From positions 1-64,000 of the forward strand of contig JAMFTG010000706.1 in the NCBI GenBank assembly GCA_023974075.1: a DNA stretch of 64,000 nt. The letters are read 5' to 3'. Shown here in pieces: positions 33,492 to 44,558 of this stretch. The DNA is from Chaenocephalus aceratus. Lineage: Eukaryota; Chordata; Actinopteri; Perciformes; Channichthyidae. The notes beneath the pieces were generated by a model. It searched no databases, was not told the origin of the DNA, and saw only the letters and a list, made by a program, of their open reading frames with translations. How positions within the stretch are numbered: position 1 is the stretch's first letter; each line of letters starts with the position of its first letter. A program made the position numbers and the translations under genes.

Positions 33492-34000
33492 CCAGTGGCG
33501 GCTGGTGGAAAATATTTTAGGTGGGGCTGTGGAAATGGTAACCAAACAATACTAGGGGGGTCCAGGGGGATGCTCCCCCGGTAAAAGAAATTGAGAAAAG
33601 ACCCCTTAAATTATGACTTCTGGTGATGTTAGGGGGAAAGGACAAACTGAGGCTTACAAATAGGAGACGGCTGATCAATACCTCCATAATCTTCAGCTAT
33701 GAATCTTCCAAACACCTTGTCCTGGATGTAGTTTCTCCAGCATAAACTGTGCAACAGTACAGTAGGCCCACACACACTGCAGAACACCGGGGCTTTGGGA
33801 ACACTCAAAATTACTTACAATTATTTATTCCCATTGAACCTGTTAAGGGGCTTTTCCCCCCGAAACGGTGTCTCAGGGCTTCTTAAAATGTAATAAACTA
33901 TTCATGCGTCCTACTCATTTAACAGGAAGAAACTCAGGTAACTGATGATATGAACCATGTTTACCGAAACAAAACACAAGTCTCACAAGAAGACTTTTAT
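33492..34000 (+). mobile_element. hAT-like left end (CAGTGGCGGCTGGTGG)
   Basis: CAGTGGCGGCTGGTGG at 33492 is a common fish hAT terminus. It is followed by AGGGGGGTCCAGGGGG and TGCTCCCCCGG, a motif also present at 62578-62608. No right end was found, so the extent is approximate. Confidence 0.45.
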
Positions 34001-34714
34001 TCCGACTGGAACAGCAACAATAGTATTAGCATGTTATATGATGCCGCTTGCAAAGCACTATAGTAATTTGGCAACACCCCCAGCCACTGGCATCCGCTGG
34101 GCTTTTGACTGGGACACACCCATTTGAGTTTGATCTGGAGTGCTACATCTGTATAGCATGTCCTGTGTATTCCCCACTTGAAAGGGATGAGGCGTCTGCT
34201 GGACTTTGATGCACAGGATTTCACTCCGGTGACACAGCTTGTTATCTGGAAGTTCACTTTGTGCAGGTGGAAAGCCTTTGAGAACAAGAGAACATTTTAG
34301 AAGTTGTAAGTTTATCACATAAATCATGTAAACATGTAATAAAGCAGATTATTTTAACTCGACTTTTTACTGGAAATGTTAAAACAAATTAATTATTAAG
34401 AAACTATTATTGTATGTAATATGTACTTTGCTCGGTTCATGTGCAAACACTAGCTATCCTTCATCCACATGTTTGCGTAGCGTGTTCACTTCTAGGCAGC
34501 TGACAGGGAAACGCGTGTGTGCTACACCGAAGGCCACGAAGCCACCTGAGGTCATGCCGTTCCTCTCACCGTCTTTTGTGTTAATAGGCTAACATCTTAA
34601 TGTAGGCAACACGACAGTGTAAAGCATGTAAACCCTGCGTGTGTGGTTCAGACCTGATGACAGTCACCATGTGTGCCTCACCACCTCTTGCTCCTTGTTT
34701 CCATGTCCACACAT
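34001..34714. other. Unassigned sequence
   Basis: Two overlapping minus-strand frames (33997-34287, 34058-34327) lack recognisable motifs. They may belong to the body of the preceding hAT-like element. Confidence 0.35.
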
Positions 34715-34996
34715 AAATAATAATAATATATAATATTTTATAGCGCCTTTCAGGAAACCCAAGGTCGCTTTACAAGTCGGGTAGGGGGGGGGGGGAGTAG
34801 GGGAAAAAAAGGCAGACAGGTTAAGGGGGTGGGGGGGGGGAAGTAGCGTAAAAATAAACCTATTAAACTAACTATACAGTGGGGAAAGCCTCGGTGAAAA
34901 GGTGCGTTTTGAGGGCTTTTTTGAAAATGTCCAGGGTTGGGGCGCTGCGGATTTCGGGGGGGAGAGAGTTCCAGAGGGACTCACTTCTCAAGCTTG
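34715..34996 (-). mobile_element. LINE 3' fragment
   Basis: On the minus strand 34870-34990 reads ESLWNSLPPEIRSAPTLDIF then KKALKTHLFTEAFP and a stop. This is the C-terminus of an L2/Rex-like LINE ORF2. The tail toward 34735 (TTGTAAAGCGACCTTGGG then GGCGCTATAAAAT) is the standard 3' end. Two G-runs of 12 and 10 bases lie in its UTR at 34785 and 34830. Confidence 0.82.
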
Positions 34997-35419
34997 TCTT
35001 GGCACAGGCCTCACCGTGTGTCAGGTATCACCCCTCCATCTGCTTTAAGGCACCCATCAAACATGTATCCACGTTTCAATGTAGGGTTTTAAAAATCCAC
35101 ATTTCCATGTCTAAACATCCTGAACTTGCTCTCACTTGCATAGAAAGGTTTTTAGTAAATCAAAATGTCTACTTTCTAAGATAAATAAACAGCTCTGAAT
35201 GTGCCGCACAATTAACGCACCACCTTGAAACCACACGTATAAACAATGCTGCGCAGCGCTCTAACGAGACACGTGGCGCGCAGGCAAACAATTTAACAGA
35301 ACATTCACCAGCGGCTCTGCGGAGCTCTCAGCATGATGGATGCTCTTACCGGCTGCCTGACTCGGCAGAAGTGCCTCCCGTCTGCACGCTTCCGTCTACA
35401 GGATCGCACACAGCAACTA
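34997..35419. other. Unassigned sequence
   Basis: No supported feature. GC-rich near 35260-35410. Confidence 0.35.
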
Positions 35420-35867
35420 CACTGAACAAAGATATAAACGCAACACTTTTGTTTTGCTCCCATTTCTCATGAGATGAACTCAAAGATCTAAAACATTTTC
35501 TATAAACACAAAATAACCATTTCTCTCAAATATTGTTCACAAATCTGAAACAATGTGTGAGAGTGAGCACTTCTCCTTTGGCGAGAGAATCCATCCCACC
35601 TCCCAGGTGTGGCATATCAAGATGCTGATTAGACAGCATGATTATTGCACAGGTGTGCCTTAGGCTGGCCACAATAGAAGGCCACTCTGAAACGTGCAGT
35701 TTTGCTTTATTGGGGGGGTGTGGGGGGGTCCGAAAACCAGGCAGTATCTGGTGTGAGGGGTAGGGGTAGGGTAATGTTGTGAATCGAGTGGCCTGTGTTC
35801 GTCGTCCATAACATACGCCTGCCCATACCATAACCCCACCACCACCATGGGCCACTCGATTCACAAC
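35420..35867 (+). mobile_element. Tc1-type transposon, internally deleted
   Basis: CACTGAACAAAGATATAAAC at 35420, just after a TA, is the terminus of a well-known fish Tc1 family. The following 290 bp (CTCCCATTTCTCATGAGATG, AGGTGTGGCATATCAAGATG) match its terminal region as I recall it. At about 35792-35860 the minus strand encodes GGGGVMVWAGVCYGRR, a Tc1 transposase block. The sequence between is deleted and replaced by one arm of an inverted repeat. The right terminus is missing. Confidence 0.8.
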
Positions 35868-36008
35868 ATTACCCTAAGCCTACCCCTACCCCTACCTCTA
35901 CCCCTAACCCTACCTCTACCCCTACCTCTACCCCTAACCCTACCTCTACCCCTACCCCTAACCCTACCCCTACCCCTAACCCTCACACCAGATACTGCCT
36001 GGTTTTCA
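35732..36008. repeat. Inverted repeat with telomere-like tract
   Basis: The left arm 35732-35791 (GAAAACCAGGCAGTATCTGG, GGGTAGGGGTAGGG, GTTGTGAATCGAGTGGCC) is mirrored by the right arm 35850-36008. The spacer holds the Tc1 transposase piece. The left arm has about two TAGGGG units. The right arm has about 115 bp of CCCTAC, CCCTAA and CCTCTA units. Confidence 0.9.
35868..35986. repeat. (CCCTAM)n telomere-like interstitial repeat
   Basis: Hexamers CCCTAC, CCCTAA and CCTCTA (M = A or C) over about 118 bp. Only about a third match the vertebrate telomere unit CCCTAA exactly, so expansion of a local hexamer is likelier than a fused telomere. Confidence 0.9.
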
Positions 36009-36599
36009 TGTCTTCTATACATCAACATGTGTCCCCTCTGTTAAAGAGACTCTGAACGTTTCAGGGGGAAAAACCCTCTCTTTTTGTCCTGATCCATTTA
36101 TACAAATATATTTCCAATTATACTTAATAACAGCTTTATCAGAAACAACAAGAAAAAGGGACAAAACAATTAAACAGAATTGTCAATATCGATAAGTACT
36201 GTGGTATCTGCTGCATGTGCATCAAGCATTATTCAACACAGAGAACAGACCTCCTCTAATGTGTGAATGTTCTTATTATACATCCATGCTGTGAAATGGT
36301 GACGCTCTGTCCTTCCACTTCTGATTGGCCAAGGCTCGTGCTGGAGCTCAGCTCCGCCCACAGGAGCGACACTCGGCCAGGATCCGCCCTTATTGGAGGA
36401 AATCCTTTCAAAAGCTGCCGCGAAACATCCCGCGCACCAATCAACGATACAACCGTCCCGTTACAACCGTCCCAGGACCACCAGTCTCGCTCCACCCCCT
36501 GTGAACCTGCCTGGTTGCTAGCTTGACCCATATGTAGCTAGTTATATTTGTAGCTTACAAAACAGTGATTCTAATAATACTAGTTTGGATTCGTAGACA
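36009..36599. other. Unassigned sequence
   Basis: Contains CTGATTGGCC and CACCAATCAACG motifs of MITE-like look near 36320-36450. No ends were defined. Confidence 0.35.
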
Positions 36600-36809
36600 T
36601 TTGAACTCAAGACAGTATCTAAAAAATACATCATATATGACGTCAGAACAATTCAAATCTGTATCAGCTCCGTTCTTAGAGACTTGGCTAAGGAGGAAAA
36701 GAGAGGGTTGTGTTTTGCGACGCTTGGTGAGTTCCCTGACACACCGGGGACACATGTTCATGTATACAAGACGTGCACGAGTGCATGTTGCACGATAGGT
36801 CCCCTTTAA
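36600..36809 (+). mobile_element. TTAA-type DNA transposon, right end
   Basis: It ends GATAGGTCCCCTTTAA at 36809. Its interior (GGAGGAAAAGAGAGG then GTTGTGTTTT) is related, inverted, to 31872-31965. The left end was not identified; TTAAAGAGAC at 36041 is a weak candidate. Confidence 0.45.
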
Positions 36810-37420
36810 ACAAACACCAGAAGGGAAATGGACGAGGTAATTAAACACACCCCCGAGCCTCTTTTAATTCTCCATCCTCTCATCTGATGGTCTGAATCGC
36901 TGATACGAAGCTAAGTGCTGAGGGAGAACGGTGTGCAAATGTTCGGCAAAAGCTGCTTTGTTTAAACGTGTCCTCGCTTATCATGAGACTGCCGTCTGGT
37001 ACGGAGAGCCTCTTCAGGTGCAGACTGGTGGTAGTTTGCAGTTTGGTCATGTTTTTGGCGAAGACTCCGGCAACGTGAGACGAAACAAAACGTGTCTTTG
37101 TCGCTGCTCGTTCTTGGAGGTGGATTTGGTTTATCGGGGCCTGGAGAGTGGAAGCGTTATTATGTTTACACTTTGGGAACTACTGAGTTACTACTTTGCA
37201 TATTGAAGGTGCTCTCATACGAAGCAAAGTCATTCGTAGGCGAGGGAAAACGTAATAAAATATTTGATGACCCAACGTAAAAATCCCAGGTCGTAAAAAG
37301 CTCAAATGTTCCTTGAGAAGCGCTCCATGCCTGACCCGCGGCTCAGCGGAGTGACAGCTTCGCCCCCAGTCGTCGGTGTGAGCAAAGCAGAACACGGGGG
37401 GAGGAATACGTGCCAGCCCC
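36810..37420. other. Unassigned sequence
   Basis: No gene or transposon recognised. Frames at 36931-37206 and 37092-37280 lack known motifs. Confidence 0.35.
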
Positions 37421-37604
37421 GCGCTCTGACCGCGCTGACCTCGGAGGCGACGCGCTCTGCCCGCGCTGACCTCGGAGGCGACGCGCTCTGCCCGCGCTGA
37501 CCTCGGAGGCGACGCGCTCTGCCCGCGCTGACCTCGGAGGCGACGCGCTCTGCCCGCGCTGACCTCGGAGGCGACGCGCTCTGCCCGCGCTGACCTCGGA
37601 GGCG
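37421..37604. repeat. 31-bp CpG-rich minisatellite, six units
   Basis: Units GCGCTCTGMCCGCGCTGACC followed by TCGGAGGCGAC start at 37421, 37452, 37483, 37514, 37545 and 37576. The first unit has GACC where the others have GCCC. Each has five or six CpG sites. Long minus-strand frames across it are artefacts. Confidence 0.95.
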
Positions 37605-38126
37605 TTGAGAGATCAAGCAATCCGTTGTTCAGACGGTGCCCAGAACACCTGAGCTCAGCAAACGGCTCCTCGCCCTCCACCGCCCTTCCTTCCCTCCGCC
37701 CACCCGTCCCTCCGTCGTCTCCCCTGTTGACCTCCACTCGCTGCAGCATCCTCTTTTTAACCGGCCTCCTCCTTCAGCTCCTTCTTCTCCTCCACCTCCC
37801 TCCCTTCCTTACTTTTAACGCTCTTCTCGCCTCCTCAGCCTCCCGACCTTTCCTTTATGAGATTCATTATTCGATCCCAGCGCGTCCATTACAGCACACA
37901 CTAACACTCATTTCCCGTCAGCCCGAGCCCCATTTGACCTTATAAATGCAGCCATAGTACGCCTATTGATTCATGCATACCGATGTGTGTGTGTGTGTGT
38001 GTGTGTGTGTGTTGCCTTGTACACCCTTCTCAATGTCACATGCTCGTTAGCTTCCTAAACCTCTTTCCGAATGTGTGTGTGTGTATTAGTCAGAAAAAGC
38101 CAGAGTGAGTGTTACGTGCTAGCTTT

Positions 38127-38127
<1 letters not shown>
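37605..38127. other. Pyrimidine-rich sequence and short (TG)n
   Basis: C/T-rich stretch at 37665-37850, then a (TG)n of about 27 bp at 37984-38011. No gene recognised. Confidence 0.5.

Positions 38128-38222
<95 letters not shown>
38128..38222. repeat. (TG)n microsatellite, about 95 bp
   Basis: Pure TG, followed by GAGTGAGTGAGAGAGAGAGA. The longest dinucleotide tract in the window. Confidence 0.97.
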
Positions 38223-38225
<3 letters not shown>

Positions 38226-38423
38226 TGAGTGAGAGAGAGAGATATTGAGATGGAGAGGGTGTTGCAGGGATGCTCGTCTGCATGCACAATGAGCCAGACC
38301 CCCGCTGGAGTTTGACGGACAGCTCCTCCACCCAATCAGGGCAAGCCGATAAGGACAGGGCAGCGCAGTGGATTAACCCCCGGCACTCTCGTCCCCGCGC
38401 TGAATAACGTAGCTGTTTGTTTG

Positions 38424-38450
38424 AAGAAGAAGAAGAAGAAGAAGAAGAAG

Positions 38451-38480
<30 letters not shown>
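38424..38480. repeat. (GAA)n microsatellite
   Basis: About 19 GAA units, uninterrupted, polypurine on the plus strand. Confidence 0.97.
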
Positions 38481-38481
<1 letters not shown>

Positions 38482-39044
38482 GAGGACATGAGGCGGAGAG
38501 GGAAGAGGGAATCCCATGTGTGGATAAGAGGTGATGGGGAGGCAACGTGAGAGGAAGGGAATGCCCGACACGAGGAGTTAAAAGCAGGAAGAATATATCA
38601 ATACGGGTCGGACGATGCAAACGAGTGGGAACAAAGAAAGCCAGGAGAGAGGGGAAAGAGAAATACAGATGGGAGGTTGAGACAGAGGGAAAGAGCGTGA
38701 GAGGTCTCTGCTCCGTGTCAGGAAACCTTTCCACACAACTTCTGCTGTTTTATCACAAACATGGAATTAATGTTTGTGAATAATGCCTTATCTTAATAGA
38801 TGTGTGCACATGCGTATTTGAAACAGTAATGTGAACACTGTAGGTTCATTTGAATGTTGGTTACACACATTATAAGAGTCAAATATTTCTGCATTTTGGA
38901 TTCTCTTTTAGTCAACAGCCAAGGAACCGTGTGAAACCCTTCAGAATGCTGAGAGCGATGGAACCACAACGTTGGTGTGTCTCAGGGCTCAGTTCTCTCT
39001 CAGGTGAATGGATATCACGATAAGACCACCCCAATCCATTACTT
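38481..39044. other. Unassigned sequence
   Basis: Purine-rich at 38490-38700, otherwise no feature. Confidence 0.4.
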
Positions 39045-39049
39045 CCCTT

Positions 39050-39496
39050 TGTAAGGGAATATTTCTCCTTACTCCTAAGATATTTAACCTTTTTGCCTGT
39101 TGACATTTACGACCGAAGCCTAAGTCTGTTATCTGTCTTAAGGAATGGGAAGTCTCAGCTATTGCTGACATTACCAGTTGTATGACCGATAACTCTCGGC
39201 CACAGAGCCATAGAGTCAGATAAGTGATTCAGTGTCTCCAGGTGCTCACGAATACCTTCCCCCAACATGTGGGTTGGCTCTCTGTAAACTAGTTAAAGGG
39301 TCTACCAAGATGCGAGGCTGGTCAGAATTGACATGACAACCCACCCGTGCAGTCAGAACCTTTTGCTGCTGTGACTTGTGATGTGAATTCTCCGGCCGTT
39401 GACTTTAATAAACATCAGTGTTTGACATCAGAGCTCCAGCTCTCCTCGTGTCTCTCTGAGTCCTGACTCTCCATTGCTGCAGACGTTTCCCTTACA
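39050..39496 (+). mobile_element. Solo LTR of a retroelement, 447 bp
   Basis: It begins TGTAAGGGAA and ends TTCCCTTACA, a perfect 10-bp inverted repeat with the TG...CA ends of LTRs. CCCTT flanks both sides (39045-39049 and 39497-39501), a 5-bp integration duplication. AATAAA at 39407 followed by a T/C/G-rich stretch fits the polyadenylation part of an LTR. No internal genes lie on either side, so recombination between two LTRs probably removed the interior. Whether the parent was Gypsy-like or an endogenous retrovirus cannot be told. Confidence 0.88.
39407..39412 (+). promoter_or_regulatory. AATAAA polyadenylation signal in the LTR
   Basis: AATAAA lies 84 bp before the LTR 3' end, where the end of the transcribed repeat is expected. 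It fixes the LTR on the plus strand. Confidence 0.6.
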
Positions 39497-39501
39497 CCCT
39501 T

Positions 39502-40669
39502 TACAACACGTTTCTGAAAAGAGGTGCAGTCAGAACAGGCTGTAAGAGAACAATAATGGCTTTTGTTTTTATCACAATACTAATAGGAACCTGAAAATGA
39601 ACATATGTTCCCTTTAACAAAAGTGAAAAGTCATGTGTCCGCTCAATGATACTGATCTGCTAAAGAATGACACCCATGTTTTATGAAAATTGGATAGTTG
39701 TTTTTCTTTACACTCGTTGAACGACTAACTCAAAGATGGAGACGTCGAATAACTTTCTAGGCTGAGATAATAAACACCAGTGATAAGACATTTATGGACA
39801 TTTCACTTTCTTGAAAATGAACATTTGAATGAAGACACTGACCACTATTAGTAATGCTCAAAGCAAATGTCTATGAATGATTACACCAGATAGTACATGT
39901 GTTCGTCATGTTGTGTCCACCCCCTACCATCTTCAGATGACACTGATTGGCACACCAGACTCCAGTGATGACACCATTTGCCCTGGGCGATGGTATTCTG
40001 TATTATTATAGTCTTCCAACAGTCGTGTTTGTGTGAGGCCTGGCTGGTCTCAGTGCTGCCTGTCACTCACCCTGATGGGCTGTTACACTCTGTAGCCTGA
40101 AGGTGATGTCAAGCCTCCGTACGCTGTGAAGGGACAGATGGTCAGTCTGCGATCACAAAAATCAACATTGAAGTGCAAAGTATGTTACCGGCTGTTTCTG
40201 TGTATGGAGCGATGCAGGAAAGAGGTAGCACCTCCGGGGTTTCTCATCTCGAATTCGTGCCTTTATTCGTTTGTTTTTGGTTAAAATAAGGTCTACGGTT
40301 AGTAGGCTACAAGGTTTTCAAGTTTTGTTCGACGATATGAAATGCGTAAATACCCTACTGGTGAACATCTACAGCTTTTATTAAAAACCTAAGTTGCTAA
40401 CAAGTGACTAAATAAGCTAGCAAAACATCGCCACCATGAACACGTCAGCTTAGCGCTGATGACGTGAAATGTTGTGACTTTGGACTTCAACTGCTATTAA
40501 AGTGGTGTTAATATGCGGGGATTATTGAACTGCAAAGAAACGTTTAACCATCACCACTCTCTTATCTTTGTTACATTTTAGCTGTGACCTTTGTCATGGA
40601 ACTGCTAGCATCAGCTGCTACAGCGCTCCCATGTAGCTCAGTAGGCCTACATGTACGAGTACTGCACTG
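39502..40669. other. Unassigned sequence
   Basis: About 1.2 kb with no recognised gene, repeat or transposon end. Confidence 0.4.
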
Positions 40670-43600
40670 CAGTGTTGGAGTCAAGTCACCGATTCACGAG
40701 CCCAAGTCACTCTCGAGTCGCCACTCTTTGAGTCCGAGTCACCAAGGGAGAGTCGTAGTCGAGTGGTAGTCCAAGTCCGAGTCTCCTAAGAAGAGTCAGA
40801 GTCAAGTCTGAGTCATCATTACCTGTGTTCGAGTCCAAGTCATCATTACCTGTGTTCGAGTCCAAGTCCAAGTCTCCTAAGAAGAGTCGAGTCACCAAGG
40901 GAGAGTCGTAGTCGAGTCATAGTCCTAGTCCGAGTCACCTAAGAAGAGTCCGAATCAAGTCCGAGTCATCATTACCTGTGTTCAAGTCCGAGTCCAAGTC
41001 TGAGTCTCCTAAGAAGAGTCGAGTCACCAAGGGAGAGTCGTAGTCGAGTCATAGTCCAAGTCCGAGTCTCCTAAGAAGAGTCCGAGTCGAGTACGAGTCA
41101 TCATTACCTGTGTTCGAGTCCGAGTCATCATTACCTGTGTTCGAGTCGAGTCATCATTACCTGTGTTCGAGTCGAGTCATCATTACCTGTGTTCGAGTCG
41201 AGTCATCATTACCTGTGTTCTAGTCCGAGTCACCATTACCTGTGTTCGAGTCCGAGTCATCATTATTTGTGTTCGAGTCGAGTCATCATTACCTGTGTTC
41301 GAGTCGAGTCATCATTACTTGTGTTCGAGTCCGAGTCATCCTTACCTGTGTTTCGAGTCCGAGTAATCATTACCTGTGTTCGAGTCCGAGTCATCATTAC
41401 TTGTGTTCGAGTCGAGTCATCATTACCTGTGTTCGAGTCCGAGTCATCATTACCTGTGTTCGAGTCCGAGTCATCATTACCTGTGTTCGAGTCGAGTCAT
41501 CATTACCTGTGTTCGAGTCCGAGTCATCATTACCTGTGTTCGAGTCGAGTCATCATTACCTGTGTCTGAGTCTGAGTCATCATTACCTGTGTTCGAGTCG
41601 AGTCATCATTACCTGTGTCTGAGTCTGAGTCATCATTACCTGTGTTCGAGTCGAGTCATCATTACCTGTGTCTGAGTCTGAGTCATCATTACCTGTGTTC
41701 GAGTCGAGTCATCATTACCTGTGTCTGAGTCTGAGTCATCATTACCTGTGTTCGAGTCGAGTCAGCATTACCTGTGTCTGAGTCCGAGTCATCATTACCT
41801 GTGTTTGAGTCCGAGTCATCATTACCTGTGTTCGAGTCGAGTCATCATTACCTGTGTTCGAGTCGAGTCATCATTACCTGTGTTCGAGTCGAGTCATCAT
41901 TACCTGTGTTCGAGTCGAGTCATCATTACCTGTGTTTGAGTCCGAGTCATCATTACCTGTGTTCGAGTCGAGTCATCATTACCTGTGTTCGAGTCACCAT
42001 TACCTGTGTTCGAGTCCGAGTCATCATTACCTGTGTTCGAGTCCGAGTCACCATTACCTGTGTTCGAGTCGAGTCACCATTACCTGTGTTCGAGTCGAGT
42101 CATCATTACCTGTGTTCGAGTCGAGTCATCATTACCTGTGTTCGAGTCGAGTCATCATTACCTGTGTTCGAGTCCGAGTCATCATTACCTGTGTTCCAGT
42201 CTGAGTCATCATTACCTGTGTTCGAGTAGAGTCATCATTACCTGTGTTCGAGTACGAGTCATCATTACCTGTGTTCGAGTCGAGTCATCATTACCTGTGT
42301 TCGAGTACGAGTCATCATTACCTGTGTTCGAGTCGAGTCATCATTACCTGTGTTCGAGTCGAGTCATCATTACCTGTGTTCGAGTCGAGTCATCATTACC
42401 TGTGTTCTAGTCCGAGTCACCATTACCTGTGTTCGAGTCCGAGTCATCATTATTTGTGTTCGAGTCGAGTCATCATTACCTGTGTTCGAGTCGAGTCATC
42501 ATTACTTGTGTTCGAGTCCGAGTCATCCTTACCTGTGTTCGAGTCCGAGTAATCATTACCTGTGTTCGAGTCCGAGTCATCATTACTTGTGTTCGAGTCG
42601 AGTCATCATTACCTGTGTTCGAGTCCGAGTCATCATTACCTGTGTTCGAGTCCGAGTCATCATTACCTGTGTTCGAGTCGAGTCATCATTACCTGTGTCT
42701 GAGTCTGAGTCATCATTACCTGTGTTCGAGTCGAGTCATCATTACCTGTGTTCGAGTCGAGTCATCATTACCTGTGTCTGAGTCCGAGTCATCATTACCT
42801 GTGTTCGAGTCATCATTACCTGTGTTCGAGTCGAGTCATCATTACCTGTGTTCCAGTCGAGTCATCATTACCTGTGTTCCAGTCGAGTCATCATTACCTG
42901 TGTTCGAGTCCGAGTCATCATTACCTGTGTTCGAGTCATCATTACCTGTGTCTGAGTCCGAGTCATCATTACCTGTGTTCGAGTCATCATTACCTGTGTT
43001 CGAGTCATCATTACCTGTGTTCGAGTCCGAGTCATCATTACCTGTGTTCGAGTCATCATTACCTGTGTTCCAGTCGAGTCATCATTACCTGTGTTCAAGT
43101 CCGAGTCATCATTACCTGTGTTCGAGTCATCATTACCTGTGTTCGAGTCCGAGTCATCATTACCTGTGTTCGAGTCCGAGTCACCATTACCTGTGTTCGA
43201 GTCATCATTACCTGTGTTCGAGTCGAGTCACCATTACCTGTGTTCGAGTCGAGTCATCATTACCTGTGTCTGAGTCCGAGTCATCATTACCTGTGTTCGA
43301 GTCATCATTACCTGTGTTCGAGTCCGAGTCATCATTACCTGTGTTCGAGTCCGAGTCACCATTACCTGTGTTCGAGTCATCATTACCTGTGTTCGAGTCC
43401 GAGTCACCATTACCTGTGTTCGAGTCGAGTCATCATTACCTGTGTTCGAGTCGAGTCATCATTACCTGTGTTCGAGTCGAGTCATCATTACCTGTGTTCG
43501 AGTCGAGTCATCATTACCTGTGTTCGAGTCGAGTCATCATTACCTGTGTTCGAGTCATCATTACCTGTGTTCGAGTCGAGTCATCATTACCTGTGTTCGA

Positions 43601-44035
43601 GTCATCATTACCTGTGTTCGAGTCCGAGTCACCATTACCTGTGTCCGAGTCCGAGTCCAAGTCTCCTAAGAAGAGTTCGAGTCCCAGTCTCAAGTCTTCA
43701 TGTATTAACCTTCGTGGATATATGTGTTGAAATGTAGCTGCTCCTCTACATTGCTTTCATCCTGTCATGTTATACTGAACTGTCTGTTGAACTGCTGTGA
43801 AGCCAGTTTGGCTACAAGTATTGTAATAGGTGCTCTACAAATATAAAGCTTATTACTAATATTTATATTATTGTAAATGACCTTTAATATGTCTAACTAT
43901 ATTTAAAATGAGTTACCTTTCAGAGAAGTGATTATATTTGTATGCCAATATTTTCCTATGGTAAAGTTTTCGTTTTGCACTTTTATTTTGATAGTACTAA
44001 GATCGGGACTCTTATTTTGAAGGAACTTTTACCGG
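40670..44035 (+). mobile_element. GAGTC-repeat element, expanded copy (3.4 kb)
   Basis: Same start (CAGTGTTGGAGTCAAGTCAC) and same 350-bp tail ending GGAACTTTTACCGG as the copy at 25266-25738. Between them about 3 kb of GAGTC-based repeats replace the roughly 120 bp of the short copy. No target duplication was found. Because both ends are shared, the expansion happened inside one element rather than by separate insertion of a satellite. Confidence 0.8.
40815..43640. repeat. GAGTC minisatellite, roughly 110 units of 21/26/27 bp
   Basis: The core is ATCATTACCTGTGTT followed by CGAGTC, sometimes with an added GAGTC or CGAGTC, giving lengths of 21, 26 or 27 bp. At least 290 bp starting at 41216 recurs starting at 42403, sharing rare variants in the same order (a TCTAG unit, a TATTTG unit, a CATCCTT unit, an AGTAATC unit). 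Open frames in all phases (up to 433 residues of VFESSHHYLCSS type) arise because the unit lacks stops. Confidence 0.95.
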
Positions 44036-44558
44036 AAGTCAATGGACATGGAGCCGTGTAAACACACATGTATAATGACGGATAGATGATGAATACATTA
44101 ACATATACTAAATAGCTGCATTGGGTTTTTAGCACCTGGCTCTTACGCTGGAAATGATTGTCAGGGTGATCAATAAACAGATACCATCGGTAGAGAGTCT
44201 GACCATCATTCAGCCGGGACCTACAATTACTAAAGTGAATATAACATTCTGCATGCTAAGTAGCCATGTGCTTTCGTGTTATGGCTGAATCTTTATTTAT
44301 TGATCAGATCACGTTACTCTGATGATAGTGTTCAAGACAGCCTGTATGTCTGAACTCGATCCTTAGAGGAATGTGCTACGGAGCCTTCTCTTCAATCTTG
44401 TTTCCACATAACGAGCATTTTGCTCTTTCCCAATGTGGAAGCAGAATGTGTGAAAGCATAGTGCACGATGCGGGGTGTGTCTCTAGACATCTCTAGACTG
44501 GAACAGCGGGGCCCAGTCCGTGAAGTCGCCTCGCAGGTGCACACGCCAGGATAGAGGA
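44036..44558. other. Unassigned sequence
   Basis: No feature recognised before the target duplication of the next hAT. Confidence 0.4.

Noticed and set aside
35868..35986. Ancient telomere fusion site
   Set aside because: Most hexamers are not CCCTAA, there is no head-to-head junction, and the tract lies within an arm of a transposon-derived inverted repeat.
37180..37749. 189-residue minus frame with RARRLRGQ repeats
   Set aside because: Produced by the 31-bp CpG minisatellite and its flanks.
38330..38420. Possible tRNA-derived SINE (GGGCAGCGCAGTGG)
   Set aside because: The A-box resemblance is weak, no B box follows at the right distance, and there is no clear tail except the unrelated GAA tract.
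40815..43640. CRISPR-like array (regular repeats with short variable joints)
   Set aside because: Units of 21-27 bp have no unique spacers. The variation is the presence or absence of GAGTC, and the context is eukaryotic.
42429..43737. Plus-strand open frames of 329 and 433 residues (VFESSHHYLCSS repeats)
   Set aside because: Artefact of the GAGTC array. Overlapping frames in every phase encode shifted versions of the same unit.
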